Origin: Variovorax sp. 54
Lineage (GTDB): Bacteria > Pseudomonadota > Gammaproteobacteria > Burkholderiales > Burkholderiaceae_C
DNA length: 64,000 bases
Reading direction: 5' to 3'
NCBI RefSeq assembly: GCF_002754375.1
Contig: NZ_PEFF01000001.1
Span: 2,480,001 to 2,544,000 of the forward strand
The notes below the pieces were generated by a model that ran no database searches, had not been told where the DNA came from, and saw nothing but the letters and a program-made list of their open reading frames with translations. The position numbers were made by a program, and so were the translations under genes. Below, in pieces: positions 50,614 through 57,956 of the stretch; the first letter of the stretch is position 1, and each line of letters starts with the position of its first letter.

Positions 50614-50633
50614 TGACGTTTACGTAAACGTCA
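50614..50633. promoter_or_regulatory. Perfect 20-bp MerR/LiuR-type operator
   Basis: TGACGTTTACGTAAACGTCA at 50614-50633 is its own reverse complement. It lies between the divergent MerR gene and the MBL gene, 7 bp before the MBL start codon. From memory, LiuR boxes share the ACGTAAACGT-type core. So it is probably the binding site of the MerR protein next to it. Confidence 0.75.
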
Positions 50634-50640
50634 ATCATAC

Positions 50641-51699
50641 ATGAACCTCCTCGAACGCGAACTCCACTACCCCCTGGGCGACACCCTGCCCGCCGCCGGC
50701 GAAGCACTGGAAGTGGCGCCCGGCGTGCGCTGGATCCGCATGCGGCTGCCCTTTGCGCTGGACCACATCAACCTCTGGCTGCTGCGCGACACGATCGACG
50801 GCGTCGAGGGCTGGACCGTGGTCGACTGCTGCATCGCGCACGACGAGGCCCGCGCGCAGTGGGAACAGATCTTCGAGACCCAGCTGCAGGGCCTGCCGAT
50901 CCTGCGCGTGATCGTGACCCACATGCACCCCGACCACATCGGCCTGGCCGACTGGCTGTGCAAGCGCTGGAACGTGCCGCTGTGGATCAGCGCCACCGAC
51001 TACCACGTGGCACGCGTGCTGTGCAGCGCCGGCGACACGCTCGCGGGCGGCGATGCGGCGGCCGACTTCTTTGTCTCGCACGGGCTGAGCAACCCCGAGT
51101 CGGTCGCCAAGATCCGCGCGCGCAGCAGCTACTACACGAACATGGTGCCCGCCGTGCCCGACCGTTATGTACGCATGATGGACGGCGACATCGTCACCAT
51201 CGGCGGGCGCGAGTGGCGCTGCATCAGCGGCTACGGCCACGCGCCCGAGCACATCGCGCTGTACTGCGCCGAGCCCAGGCTGCTGCTGGGCGGCGACATG
51301 ATGCTGCCGCGCATCTCGACCAACGTGAGCGTGCACGCGGGCGAGCCCGAAGCCAATTCGCTGCGCCTGTTCCTGGACAGCATCGACAAGTTCAAGGCCC
51401 TGCCGGCCGACACGCTGGGCTTGCCCTCGCACGGCAAGCCCTTCACCGGCATCCACCGCCGCGTCGACCAGCTGCAGGAGCACCACCGCGACCGCCTGGC
51501 CGAACTGCTCGAAGTCTGCCTCGCACGCCCGATCACCGCGTCGGAAGGCCTGCCGATCCTGTTCAAGCGCGAGCTCGACCTGCACCAGATCACCTTCGCC
51601 ATGGGCGAGACCGTGGCCCACCTGCACCTGCTGTGGTTCTCGGGGCAGGTGAAGCGCACGCTGGACGCCGACGGCATCTACCGCTTCGGCGGCAGGTAG
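50641..51699 (+). CDS. MBL-fold metallohydrolase
   Basis: Encodes 352 residues with the metal motif VIVTHMHPDHIGLADWL, then CISGYGHAPEHIALYCAE and LLLGGDMMLP for the other ligands, typical of two-metal hydrolases. The C-terminal 90 residues form an extra helical region (THE family of long MBL proteins often has one). No signal peptide is visible. Members hydrolyse thioesters, lactones or similar bonds. Its start is 7 bp after a perfect palindrome, and the MerR gene is divergent, so it is probably induced by the MerR protein's ligand, perhaps an acyl-CoA. There is no clear ribosome site. Confidence 0.88.
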   Translation: MNLLERELHYPLGDTLPAAGEALEVAPGVRWIRMRLPFALDHINLWLLRDTIDGVEGWTVVDCCIAHDEARAQWEQIFETQLQGLPILRVIVTHMHPDHIGLADWLCKRWNVPLWISATDYHVARVLCSAGDTLAGGDAAADFFVSHGLSNPESVAKIRARSSYYTNMVPAVPDRYVRMMDGDIVTIGGREWRCISGYGHAPEHIALYCAEPRLLLGGDMMLPRISTNVSVHAGEPEANSLRLFLDSIDKFKALPADTLGLPSHGKPFTGIHRRVDQLQEHHRDRLAELLEVCLARPITASEGLPILFKRELDLHQITFAMGETVAHLHLLWFSGQVKRTLDADGIYRFGGR

Positions 51700-51722
51700 C
51701 TTCGGCTGGGTAGACTTCCCGC

Positions 51723-53039
51723 ATGGACACGCTGGCTGAGCTGCGCGCCGGCCGGCTGGCTGGCGCACGACGACTGGACCTCTCGTGCGGACTCACCGAG
51801 TTCCCGCGCGAGATTTTTGCGCTCGCCGATACCCTCGAAACGCTGAACCTCACGGGCAATGCGCTCAGCACATTGCCCGATGATTTGGGCCGCCTGCACA
51901 AGCTGCGCGTGCTGTTCTGTTCCGACAACCGGTTCACCGAACTGCCCGCGTCCCTCGGCCAGTGCCGCCAGCTCGACATCGTGGGCTTCAAGGCCAACCG
52001 CATCGCCCACGTGCCCGCCGAGGCGCTGCCGCCCTCGCTGCGCTGGCTGATCCTGACCGACAACGCGATCGAAGAATTGCCCGACACGCTCGGCGACTGC
52101 ACCCGCCTACAGAAGCTGATGCTGGCCGGCAACCGCCTGCGCGCGCTGCCGCCGTCGGTGGCCCGCTGCCGGCAGATCGAGCTGCTGCGCCTGTCGGCCA
52201 ACCGCTTCGAGGCGCTGCCCGAGTGGCTGCACACCTTGCCGCGCCTGGCCTGGCTGGCGTGCGCGGGCAACCCGTTCGATGCGCCGACCGAAGACGCAGC
52301 CATCGACGCGCCCACCGTGCCGCATGTCGACTGGCGCAACCTGACACTCGGCCCGAAGCTCGGTGAAGGCGCCTCGGGCGTGATCCACCGCGCCACGCTG
52401 GCCACACCCGACGACGCCGCCCTGCCCGTGGCGGTGAAGCTGTTCAAGGGCGCCGTCACCAGCGACGGCTGGCCGCACAGCGAGATGGCGGCCTGCATCG
52501 CGGCCGGCGCGCACCCGACGCTGATCGCCGCGCAAGGACGTATCGACGGCCACCCCGACGGCACCGAAGGCCTGGTGATGGCGCTGGTGCCGCCGTCGTT
52601 CATCACCCTCGCCGGCCCGCCGAGCCTGGCCTCGTGCACCCGTGACGTCTACGGCGACGACGCACGCTGGACGACCGACACCGCGCTGCGCATCGCGCGC
52701 GACATCGCGGCGGCCATGGCGCACCTGCATGCGCGCGGCCTGCTGCATGGCGACCTGTATGCCCACAACATCCTGTGGCACGCTCAGGACGGCGGGCGGC
52801 TCGGCGACTTCGGCGCGGCCTGGATGACCGGCGCGCTCGACCCGGCGCATGCGAAGGCGCTGCAAGGCGTGGAGATGCGCGCATTCGGTTGCCTGCTCGA
52901 AGAACTGGCCGAGCGCTGTGACGATGCCGCTTCTTCTTCGCCCTTGACCACGCTCGCGGCACGCTACCTGCAGGTCGACGTGGCGGCACGGCCGTTGTTC
53001 GCCGAGGTGCTGTCAGAGCTGGGCGCTGCCACACCATGA
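51723..53039 (+). CDS. Leucine-rich-repeat protein kinase fusion
   Basis: Encodes 438 residues. Residues ~15-190 are about seven LRR units (for example LETLNLTGNALSTLPDDLG, LRWLILTDNAIEELPDTLG). A protein-kinase-like domain follows from ~205: glycine loop LGEGASG (213-219), VAVKLFKG with Lys239, a Glu254 for the C-helix, HGDLYAHNI with Asp344 and Asn349, and GDFGAAW with Asp362. All catalytic positions are present, so it may be an active Ser/Thr kinase. No signal or membrane segment is visible, so it is cytoplasmic. Substrate unknown. It overlaps the pseudouridine synthase gene by 4 nt. Confidence 0.87.
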   Translation: MDTLAELRAGRLAGARRLDLSCGLTEFPREIFALADTLETLNLTGNALSTLPDDLGRLHKLRVLFCSDNRFTELPASLGQCRQLDIVGFKANRIAHVPAEALPPSLRWLILTDNAIEELPDTLGDCTRLQKLMLAGNRLRALPPSVARCRQIELLRLSANRFEALPEWLHTLPRLAWLACAGNPFDAPTEDAAIDAPTVPHVDWRNLTLGPKLGEGASGVIHRATLATPDDAALPVAVKLFKGAVTSDGWPHSEMAACIAAGAHPTLIAAQGRIDGHPDGTEGLVMALVPPSFITLAGPPSLASCTRDVYGDDARWTTDTALRIARDIAAAMAHLHARGLLHGDLYAHNILWHAQDGGRLGDFGAAWMTGALDPAHAKALQGVEMRAFGCLLEELAERCDDAASSSPLTTLAARYLQVDVAARPLFAEVLSELGAATP

Positions 53040-53953
53040 CCCGCCCCCGCTACGTCGTCCCCATGCCCACGCGTGACGGCGTGAGCCCGAGTTGTGTCTC
53101 GCTGCCTTACGGCCCCTGGCCCACCATCGCCGACTTTCTCGCCGAGCGCTTTCCCGCCATTTCGCGCGAGGCCTGGCTCTCGCGCATTGAAGCGAACGAC
53201 GTGTGCGACGAGCACGGCGCGCCCGTCACCGCGACGCGCCGTTACCAGTCGCCGCTGCGCGTGTACTACTACCGCGCACTCGACGCCGAGACGTCCATCC
53301 CTTTTGAAGAGCAGGTGCTGCACCAGGACGACAACCTCGTGGTGGTCGACAAGCCGCCCTTCGTGCCCGTCACGCCCACCGGCAAGTACGTGCAGCAGAG
53401 CCTGCTGGTGCGCCTGAAGCGCAAGCTCAGGCTGGACGACCTCGTGCCGCTGCACCGCATCGACCGCAACACCTCGGGGCTGGTGCTGTTCTCGGTGCGC
53501 CCCGAAACGCGCGGCATCTACCAGGCGATGTTCCCCGAGCGGCGCATCGACAAGCACTACGAGGCTGTGGTGCCGTGGCACGAGGGCGTGTCGTCGGTGC
53601 CCGCCGTGTACCGCAGCCGGCTGGTGGACGACGATCACTTCATGCGCATGCGCGAAGCGCCCGGCGAGCCGAATTCCGAAACCCGCATCGTGCTGCGCGA
53701 GGCGCGCGACGGCCATGCGCTGCTGGAGCTTTCTCCCGTCACGGGCCGCAAGCACCAGCTGCGCGTGCATTGCCAGGCACTGGGTTTGCCGATCGTGAAC
53801 GACCCGTTCTATCCCACGCTGCAGCCCGCGGGGAACGACGACTTCGACAAGCCGCTGCAGCTGCTGGCCCGGTCGCTGGCCTTCATCGACCCGCTGAGCG
53901 GTGCCTTGCGCACCTTCGAGAGCCCTCGCCGGCTGGCGCTGCCTGCCGCCTAG
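53036..53953 (+). CDS. RluA-family pseudouridine synthase
   Basis: Encodes 305 residues. The catalytic motif PLHRIDRNTSGLVLFS (Asp of HRIDR...) and ELSPVTGRKHQLRVHCQALGLPI are the RluA family signatures. The N-terminal part shows a weak S4-like region (WLSRIEANDVCDEHGAPV). It isomerises uridine in rRNA or tRNA; which position is not clear. ATGA overlap with the LRR kinase gene suggests cotranslation. A link between the kinase and RNA modification is not known. Confidence 0.92.
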   Translation: MTRPRYVVPMPTRDGVSPSCVSLPYGPWPTIADFLAERFPAISREAWLSRIEANDVCDEHGAPVTATRRYQSPLRVYYYRALDAETSIPFEEQVLHQDDNLVVVDKPPFVPVTPTGKYVQQSLLVRLKRKLRLDDLVPLHRIDRNTSGLVLFSVRPETRGIYQAMFPERRIDKHYEAVVPWHEGVSSVPAVYRSRLVDDDHFMRMREAPGEPNSETRIVLREARDGHALLELSPVTGRKHQLRVHCQALGLPIVNDPFYPTLQPAGNDDFDKPLQLLARSLAFIDPLSGALRTFESPRRLALPAA

Positions 53954-54041
53954 GTGACGCAGCGCGGGCGGATCGCGCACTAAGCTTTCTCCTGACGGGA
54001 ATTGAACTTCCTCTCTTTCACCACTCAGGAGACAAACGCAC

Positions 54042-54812
54042 ATGGACACCACCCAACTCTTCTCGCTGAAGGGCCGCAGCGCCTTGATCACCGGCGGCTC
54101 GCGCGGCATCGGTCGCATGATTGCGGAGGGCTTTCTGGCGCAGGGCGCGCGTGTGTACATCTCGGCGCGCAAGGCTGCGGCTTGCGATCAGACGGCGAAG
54201 GAGCTGTCGGCTTTTGGGCATTGCGTGTCGTTGCCTGCCGATGTTTCGACTTTGGAAGGGGCTCAGGCGCTGGTCGATGCTTATGCGAAGCATGAAGGGT
54301 CGCTGGATATTTTGGTCAACAACGCTGGGGCTGCTTGGGGGGCGCCGTATGAGGAGTTTCCTGAGAGTGGGTGGGACAAGGTCGTCGACCTGAATTTGAA
54401 GACGCCCTTCTTCCTGACCAAGGCGTTGACGCCGATGCTCAAGAAGGCTGCTACGGATCATTTGTCTAAGGTGATCAACATTGCTTCTATTGACGGGATT
54501 TCTGTGAATCCTCAAGAGACGTATTCGTATGCGGCTAGCAAGGCGGGGTTGATTCAGCTGACTCGGCGGATGGCGCTGCGGTTGGCGCAGGACCGGATCG
54601 TGGTGAGTGCGATTGCTCCGGGGGCGTTTGCTTCGGATATGAACAAGGATGCGCGGGATCACGGGGATGAAGTGAAGGGGCGCATTCCCGCTGGGCGCAT
54701 TGGCACGCCTGAAGATATGGCTGGGGCGGCTATTTTTCTGGCGTCGCGGGCTGGGGACTATGTGATGGGGTCTACGCTTGTTGTGGACGGTGGGGTCACG
54801 CACGCTCGCTAG
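54042..54812 (+). CDS. Short-chain dehydrogenase/reductase
   Basis: Encodes 256 residues. Nucleotide-binding TGGSRGIGR, NNAG (LVNNAGAAWG), and catalytic Ser (NIASIDG) and YSYAASK are present, with a C-terminal TLVVDGGVTHAR of the classical FabG-like SDR. It probably reduces a ketone or oxidises an alcohol with NAD(P). AGGAG precedes the start. Third-position base use changes sharply after about 54180: C-ending codons give way to T- and G-ending ones, so the coding strand becomes G/T rich. Confidence 0.92.
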   Translation: MDTTQLFSLKGRSALITGGSRGIGRMIAEGFLAQGARVYISARKAAACDQTAKELSAFGHCVSLPADVSTLEGAQALVDAYAKHEGSLDILVNNAGAAWGAPYEEFPESGWDKVVDLNLKTPFFLTKALTPMLKKAATDHLSKVINIASIDGISVNPQETYSYAASKAGLIQLTRRMALRLAQDRIVVSAIAPGAFASDMNKDARDHGDEVKGRIPAGRIGTPEDMAGAAIFLASRAGDYVMGSTLVVDGGVTHAR

Positions 54813-54820
54813 GCCTTTGT

Positions 54821-55551
54821 GTTCCGAGGCCGGGTCTCGCCCCGGCGGGCGACCTACTTTTCTTTGCTTCGCCAAAGAAACGTAGGCAAAAGAAAGGCGA
54901 CCCTGCTGTCTGCGTCCCTGCGCTTCGCTTCGGGCAACCTGCGGTGCTCACGTTTCGCGGGGTCTCGCAGAACTCGCTCCACTGCGTTGCGCTCAAACAG
55001 CTGCGAGCCCTGATCCGCGAAACGCTCCGCTCCTCGGCGCATACAGAAGGGGTTGGGATACCGACGGGCCATCGCTTCGCTCGGCCACCAAGCCGCCGCA
55101 GGCGCTTCGCGCCTGCGGCGGTTGGCATTCGGAATCGCGTTGGCCTTGCCGTGAGCGCAGACACAAGTGCAAGTGCAGGAGCCGAGCCAGGGCCAGAGCT
55201 GTTCGCGCATAAGGTGGGCGTGTCGCAGCGCGAATGGCTCGCGCAGCAATCTGCGAGAGCGACGGTGGCATCCGGCTGTTGGAAGTTCCCAGGCCGAGCG
55301 AAGCGACGGCCCGCTTGGTATCCAAATCCCCTCTGTATGCGCCGAGGAGCGCAGCGTTTCGCGGATCAGGGCTCGCAGCTGTTTGAGCGAAGCGAGTTCT
55401 GCGAGACCCCGCGAAACGCGAGCACCGCAGGTTGCCCGCAGCGAAGCGGAGGGACGCAGACAGTGGGGTCGCCTTTTCTTTGCTTACTTTCTTTTGGCGA
55501 AGCAAAAGAAAGTAAGTCCGCCGCCGGGCGGAACTCCCGGCCTCGGGAAGC
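54821..55551. repeat. ~730-bp imperfect inverted repeat, no gene
   Basis: The arms 54821-55087 and 55289-55551 are reverse complements over nearly their whole length by eye, with scattered mismatches. Within them are perfect smaller hairpins: CCGCCGCAGGCGC/GCGCCTGCGGCGG (55093-55105 with 55109-55121) and CTTACTTTCTTTTG/CAAAAGAAAGTAAG (55483-55496 with 55503-55516). It fills the gap between two converging genes. Reading frames inside are mirror images of each other and are judged spurious. It may terminate both genes, or be a dispersed repeat of this genus. Confidence 0.8.
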
Positions 55552-55563
55552 AAAAGAGAAAGA

Positions 55564-56529
55564 TCAGCCCCACCGAGGCACAGCCTCATCCTTCAACTGC
55601 TGCCGAAGCGCCCCGTAATCAGGCACAACACTCTCAACAGTCTCCCAAAACCGATGCGAATGGTCCATCACCCGCAGATGCGCCAGCTCATGCGCCACAA
55701 CGTAGTCGATCACAGACAGGCGAAAGTGAATCAACCGCCAGTTCAACCGAATTGACCCATCCGCACTCGCACTCCCCCACCGCGTAGCAGCGTTAGAGAG
55801 CGACAGCTTCTGCCATGACACGCCAAGCAGCGGCGCAAAGTGATCCAGCCGCTCGATGAACAGCTTCCGCGCCTGCCGCATCAGCCAGGCCTGCGCCGCA
55901 TCCCGAATCTGCGAAGCCGCAGCGTTCTGCGCCACAGCCAACCGCAAAGTACGCGGCCCGCCAACTTCAACGGCAGGATCAAGCGTCCCGCCAACGCTCG
56001 CGAACCCGTGCTTCGGATCAAGCCGGATCACCACCAGCTCGCCAAGAAAAGGAAACTCCGCCCCGTCTTCCCAAGCAATCCGCGTCGCCTCGACACGCGC
56101 ATTGCGCTGCTGCGTCTCCGCCAGCTTGCGCAGAATCCAGTCGGCCTTCTCCCGCACCGCCGCATCGACATCCCGCAGCGTGACCCACCGCGGCGCACGC
56201 ACCGACAAGCCTTCGGCGCCCACAAGAAAACCGATCGTCTTGCGCTGCCCGCGCTTGAACTCATAGGCCACCCGCGCCGACCCCAGCACCACTTCACGCG
56301 TGGCTTGTGGGTGTGTGAAATTCGCCAGCGTCAGCGTGTCAGCCAACGGCACCGCAGGACGCGGATCAACGGGTCCAATGGATGAAGGGGTGACAGCCGG
56401 CACGGGAGCAGCGGGCGGCACAGGCGCTGGCGCCTTCTTCCGCGGCCGCCTGGGCGGCGCAGCAGCAGGCGCCGGCGTGCTCCCCAGCCCCTCGAAGAGG
56501 TCCATCGTGAACTGCAGCATTCCCCGCAT
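55564..56529 (-). CDS. YgjP/M48-type metallopeptidase-fold protein (DUF45)
   Basis: Encodes 321 residues. A Pro/Ala-rich, probably disordered N-terminus (~1-65) precedes a DUF45 domain: VRAPRWVTLRDVDAAVREKADWILRKL, SLSNAATRWGSASADGSIRLNWRLI and VVAHELAHLRVMDHSHRFWETVE. The HELAHL...HSHRFW motif gives the zinc site. It follows plsC in the glyQS-gmhB-plsC order, a conserved neighbourhood in Burkholderiales. Base use near its 3' end is G/T-rich on the coding strand, like the SDR gene it faces. Start at 56529 is uncertain; 56505 is another choice. Confidence 0.87.
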   Translation of the reverse strand: MRGMLQFTMDLFEGLGSTPAPAAAPPRRPRKKAPAPVPPAAPVPAVTPSSIGPVDPRPAVPLADTLTLANFTHPQATREVVLGSARVAYEFKRGQRKTIGFLVGAEGLSVRAPRWVTLRDVDAAVREKADWILRKLAETQQRNARVEATRIAWEDGAEFPFLGELVVIRLDPKHGFASVGGTLDPAVEVGGPRTLRLAVAQNAAASQIRDAAQAWLMRQARKLFIERLDHFAPLLGVSWQKLSLSNAATRWGSASADGSIRLNWRLIHFRLSVIDYVVAHELAHLRVMDHSHRFWETVESVVPDYGALRQQLKDEAVPRWG

Positions 56530-56564
56530 GTCGGGCCCGATTCAGAACAGGTAGAGGCAGTGCG

Positions 56565-57344
56565 TCAGCCCGCTTCGCGCGGCAACGTCTGCTGCGGCTG
56601 CGCCGGGCTGTCGCTGTAGGCCTCGGGATCGAGGCGGCGCATCTCGGCCTCGATCCAAGCTTCGACTTCGCGCATCAGCTCGTCCGGCTTGCGGCCCACG
56701 CTCGAGATCGCCGGGCCGATCGACACGTCGACCACACCGGGACGCTTCACGAAGGCCTTGCGCGGCCAGACCTTGGCCGACGTCACCGCGATCGGAATCA
56801 CGGGCACGCCGGTTTCGCAGGCCAGGCGCGTGCCGCCGCTCTTGTAGGTGCCCTTCTGGCCGCGCGGAATGCGCGTGCCTTCGGGGAACATGATGATCCA
56901 GATGCCCTGCGCGAGCAGCTTGCGGCCCTGGCTCACGACCTTGTTGAAGGCCTGCGCGCGCTGGCTGCGGTCGATGTGGATCATGTCCAGCCGGGCCATG
57001 GCCCAGCCGAAGAAGGGCACGTAGATCAGTTCCTTCTTGAACACGTAGGCCAGCGGGTGCGGCATCAGCGTGGGCATGAGGAAGGTTTCAAACGTGGACT
57101 GGTGCTTGACCAGCAGCACGGCACCGGCGAGCTGGTCGGTCGGCAGGTTTTCCATGCCGGTCACGCGCGTGCGGATGCCCATGATGACGCGCGCGCCGTC
57201 GACCGCCCAGCCGAGCCAGCGCGCGGCCATCCAGTACAGCGGAATGCCGCGCGTCCAGAGCGAGCAGACGCACATGATGATGCCCCAGGGCACCACGGTG
57301 ACAAGCATCCACAGGGCGTGGAGAACGGAACGGATAAACGCCAT
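56565..57344 (-). CDS. plsC: 1-acylglycerol-3-phosphate O-acyltransferase (PlsC)
   Basis: Encodes 259 residues with an N-terminal membrane segment (SVLHALWMLVTVVPWGIIMCV). The acyltransferase motifs are VKHQSTFETF (His and acidic residue in H-x4-E form), FPEGTRIPRGQKG and PVIPIAV. It acylates lysophosphatidic acid to phosphatidic acid at the inner membrane. Its ATG shares a base with the GmhB stop codon. It lies between gmhB and the ygjP-like gene. Confidence 0.94.
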   Translation of the reverse strand: MAFIRSVLHALWMLVTVVPWGIIMCVCSLWTRGIPLYWMAARWLGWAVDGARVIMGIRTRVTGMENLPTDQLAGAVLLVKHQSTFETFLMPTLMPHPLAYVFKKELIYVPFFGWAMARLDMIHIDRSQRAQAFNKVVSQGRKLLAQGIWIIMFPEGTRIPRGQKGTYKSGGTRLACETGVPVIPIAVTSAKVWPRKAFVKRPGVVDVSIGPAISSVGRKPDELMREVEAWIEAEMRRLDPEAYSDSPAQPQQTLPREAG

Positions 57345-57922
57345 CAGACAGCCACCTGCAGTGCAGCCCGCGCTTCGCGCGCGAGCAAAAAGTCGACAAA
57401 GGCGGCGAGGTCGTCATGCACCCTCGTGTCCGCCGGATATTCGGAAGGCAACGGGTGAACCCCGCGGCAGGCCGCGCCCATGCCCGTGAGCAGCAGGTGC
57501 GGTTCGCAGCCGGCGGACGCGCCGGCCTGCAGGTCGCGCAGGCTGTCGCCCGCGGTCGGCACGCCCTTCAGGTCGATGCCGAAGCGGTCGCCGATCTGAA
57601 GGAACAGCCCGTCCTTGGGCTTGCGGCAGTCGCAACCCTCGTCGGGGCTGTGCGGGCAATAGAACACCGCATCCACCTTGCCGCCCACGGCCGCGAGCAT
57701 CTTGTGCATCTTGGCGTGCATGGCATTGAGCGAAGCCATGTCGAACAGCCCGCGGCCCAGGCCCGACTGGTTCGACGCGACCACCACGTGCCAGCCCGCA
57801 TGGTTGAGCCGCGCCACGGCCTCGAGCGCACCGGGCAGCGGCGTCCACTCGATGTCGCTCTTGACGAAATCTTCGCGGTGCACGTTGATCGTGCCGTTGC
57901 GGTCGAGGATGACGAGTTTCAT
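57344..57922 (-). CDS. gmhB: D-glycero-beta-D-manno-heptose-1,7-bisphosphate 7-phosphatase (GmhB), variant active site
   Basis: Encodes 192 residues. Family segments: MKLVILDRNGTINV, VVASNQSGLGRGLF, AVFYCPHSPDEGCDCRKPKDGLF with the zinc-loop Cys residues, and PTAGDSLRDLQAG. It should remove a phosphate from heptose bisphosphate for lipopolysaccharide core. The nucleophile motif is D-x-N (Asp7, Asn9) instead of D-x-D; the codon read on the minus strand is AAC, so this is not a misreading of the frame. Loss of the acid Asp would usually reduce activity strongly. The start is at 57922; an extra five residues upstream are possible. It lies between glyS and plsC. Confidence 0.9.
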   Translation of the reverse strand: MKLVILDRNGTINVHREDFVKSDIEWTPLPGALEAVARLNHAGWHVVVASNQSGLGRGLFDMASLNAMHAKMHKMLAAVGGKVDAVFYCPHSPDEGCDCRKPKDGLFLQIGDRFGIDLKGVPTAGDSLRDLQAGASAGCEPHLLLTGMGAACRGVHPLPSEYPADTRVHDDLAAFVDFLLAREARAALQVAV

Positions 57923-57956
57923 GGCGGAGCCACCCATGGTGAGGTTGCCAGAAGGA

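Noticed and set aside
54854..55787. Several overlapping reading frames on both strands between the SDR and ygjP-like genes
   Set aside because: They lie in the long inverted repeat and translate to mirror copies of each other with no ribosome site or known domain.
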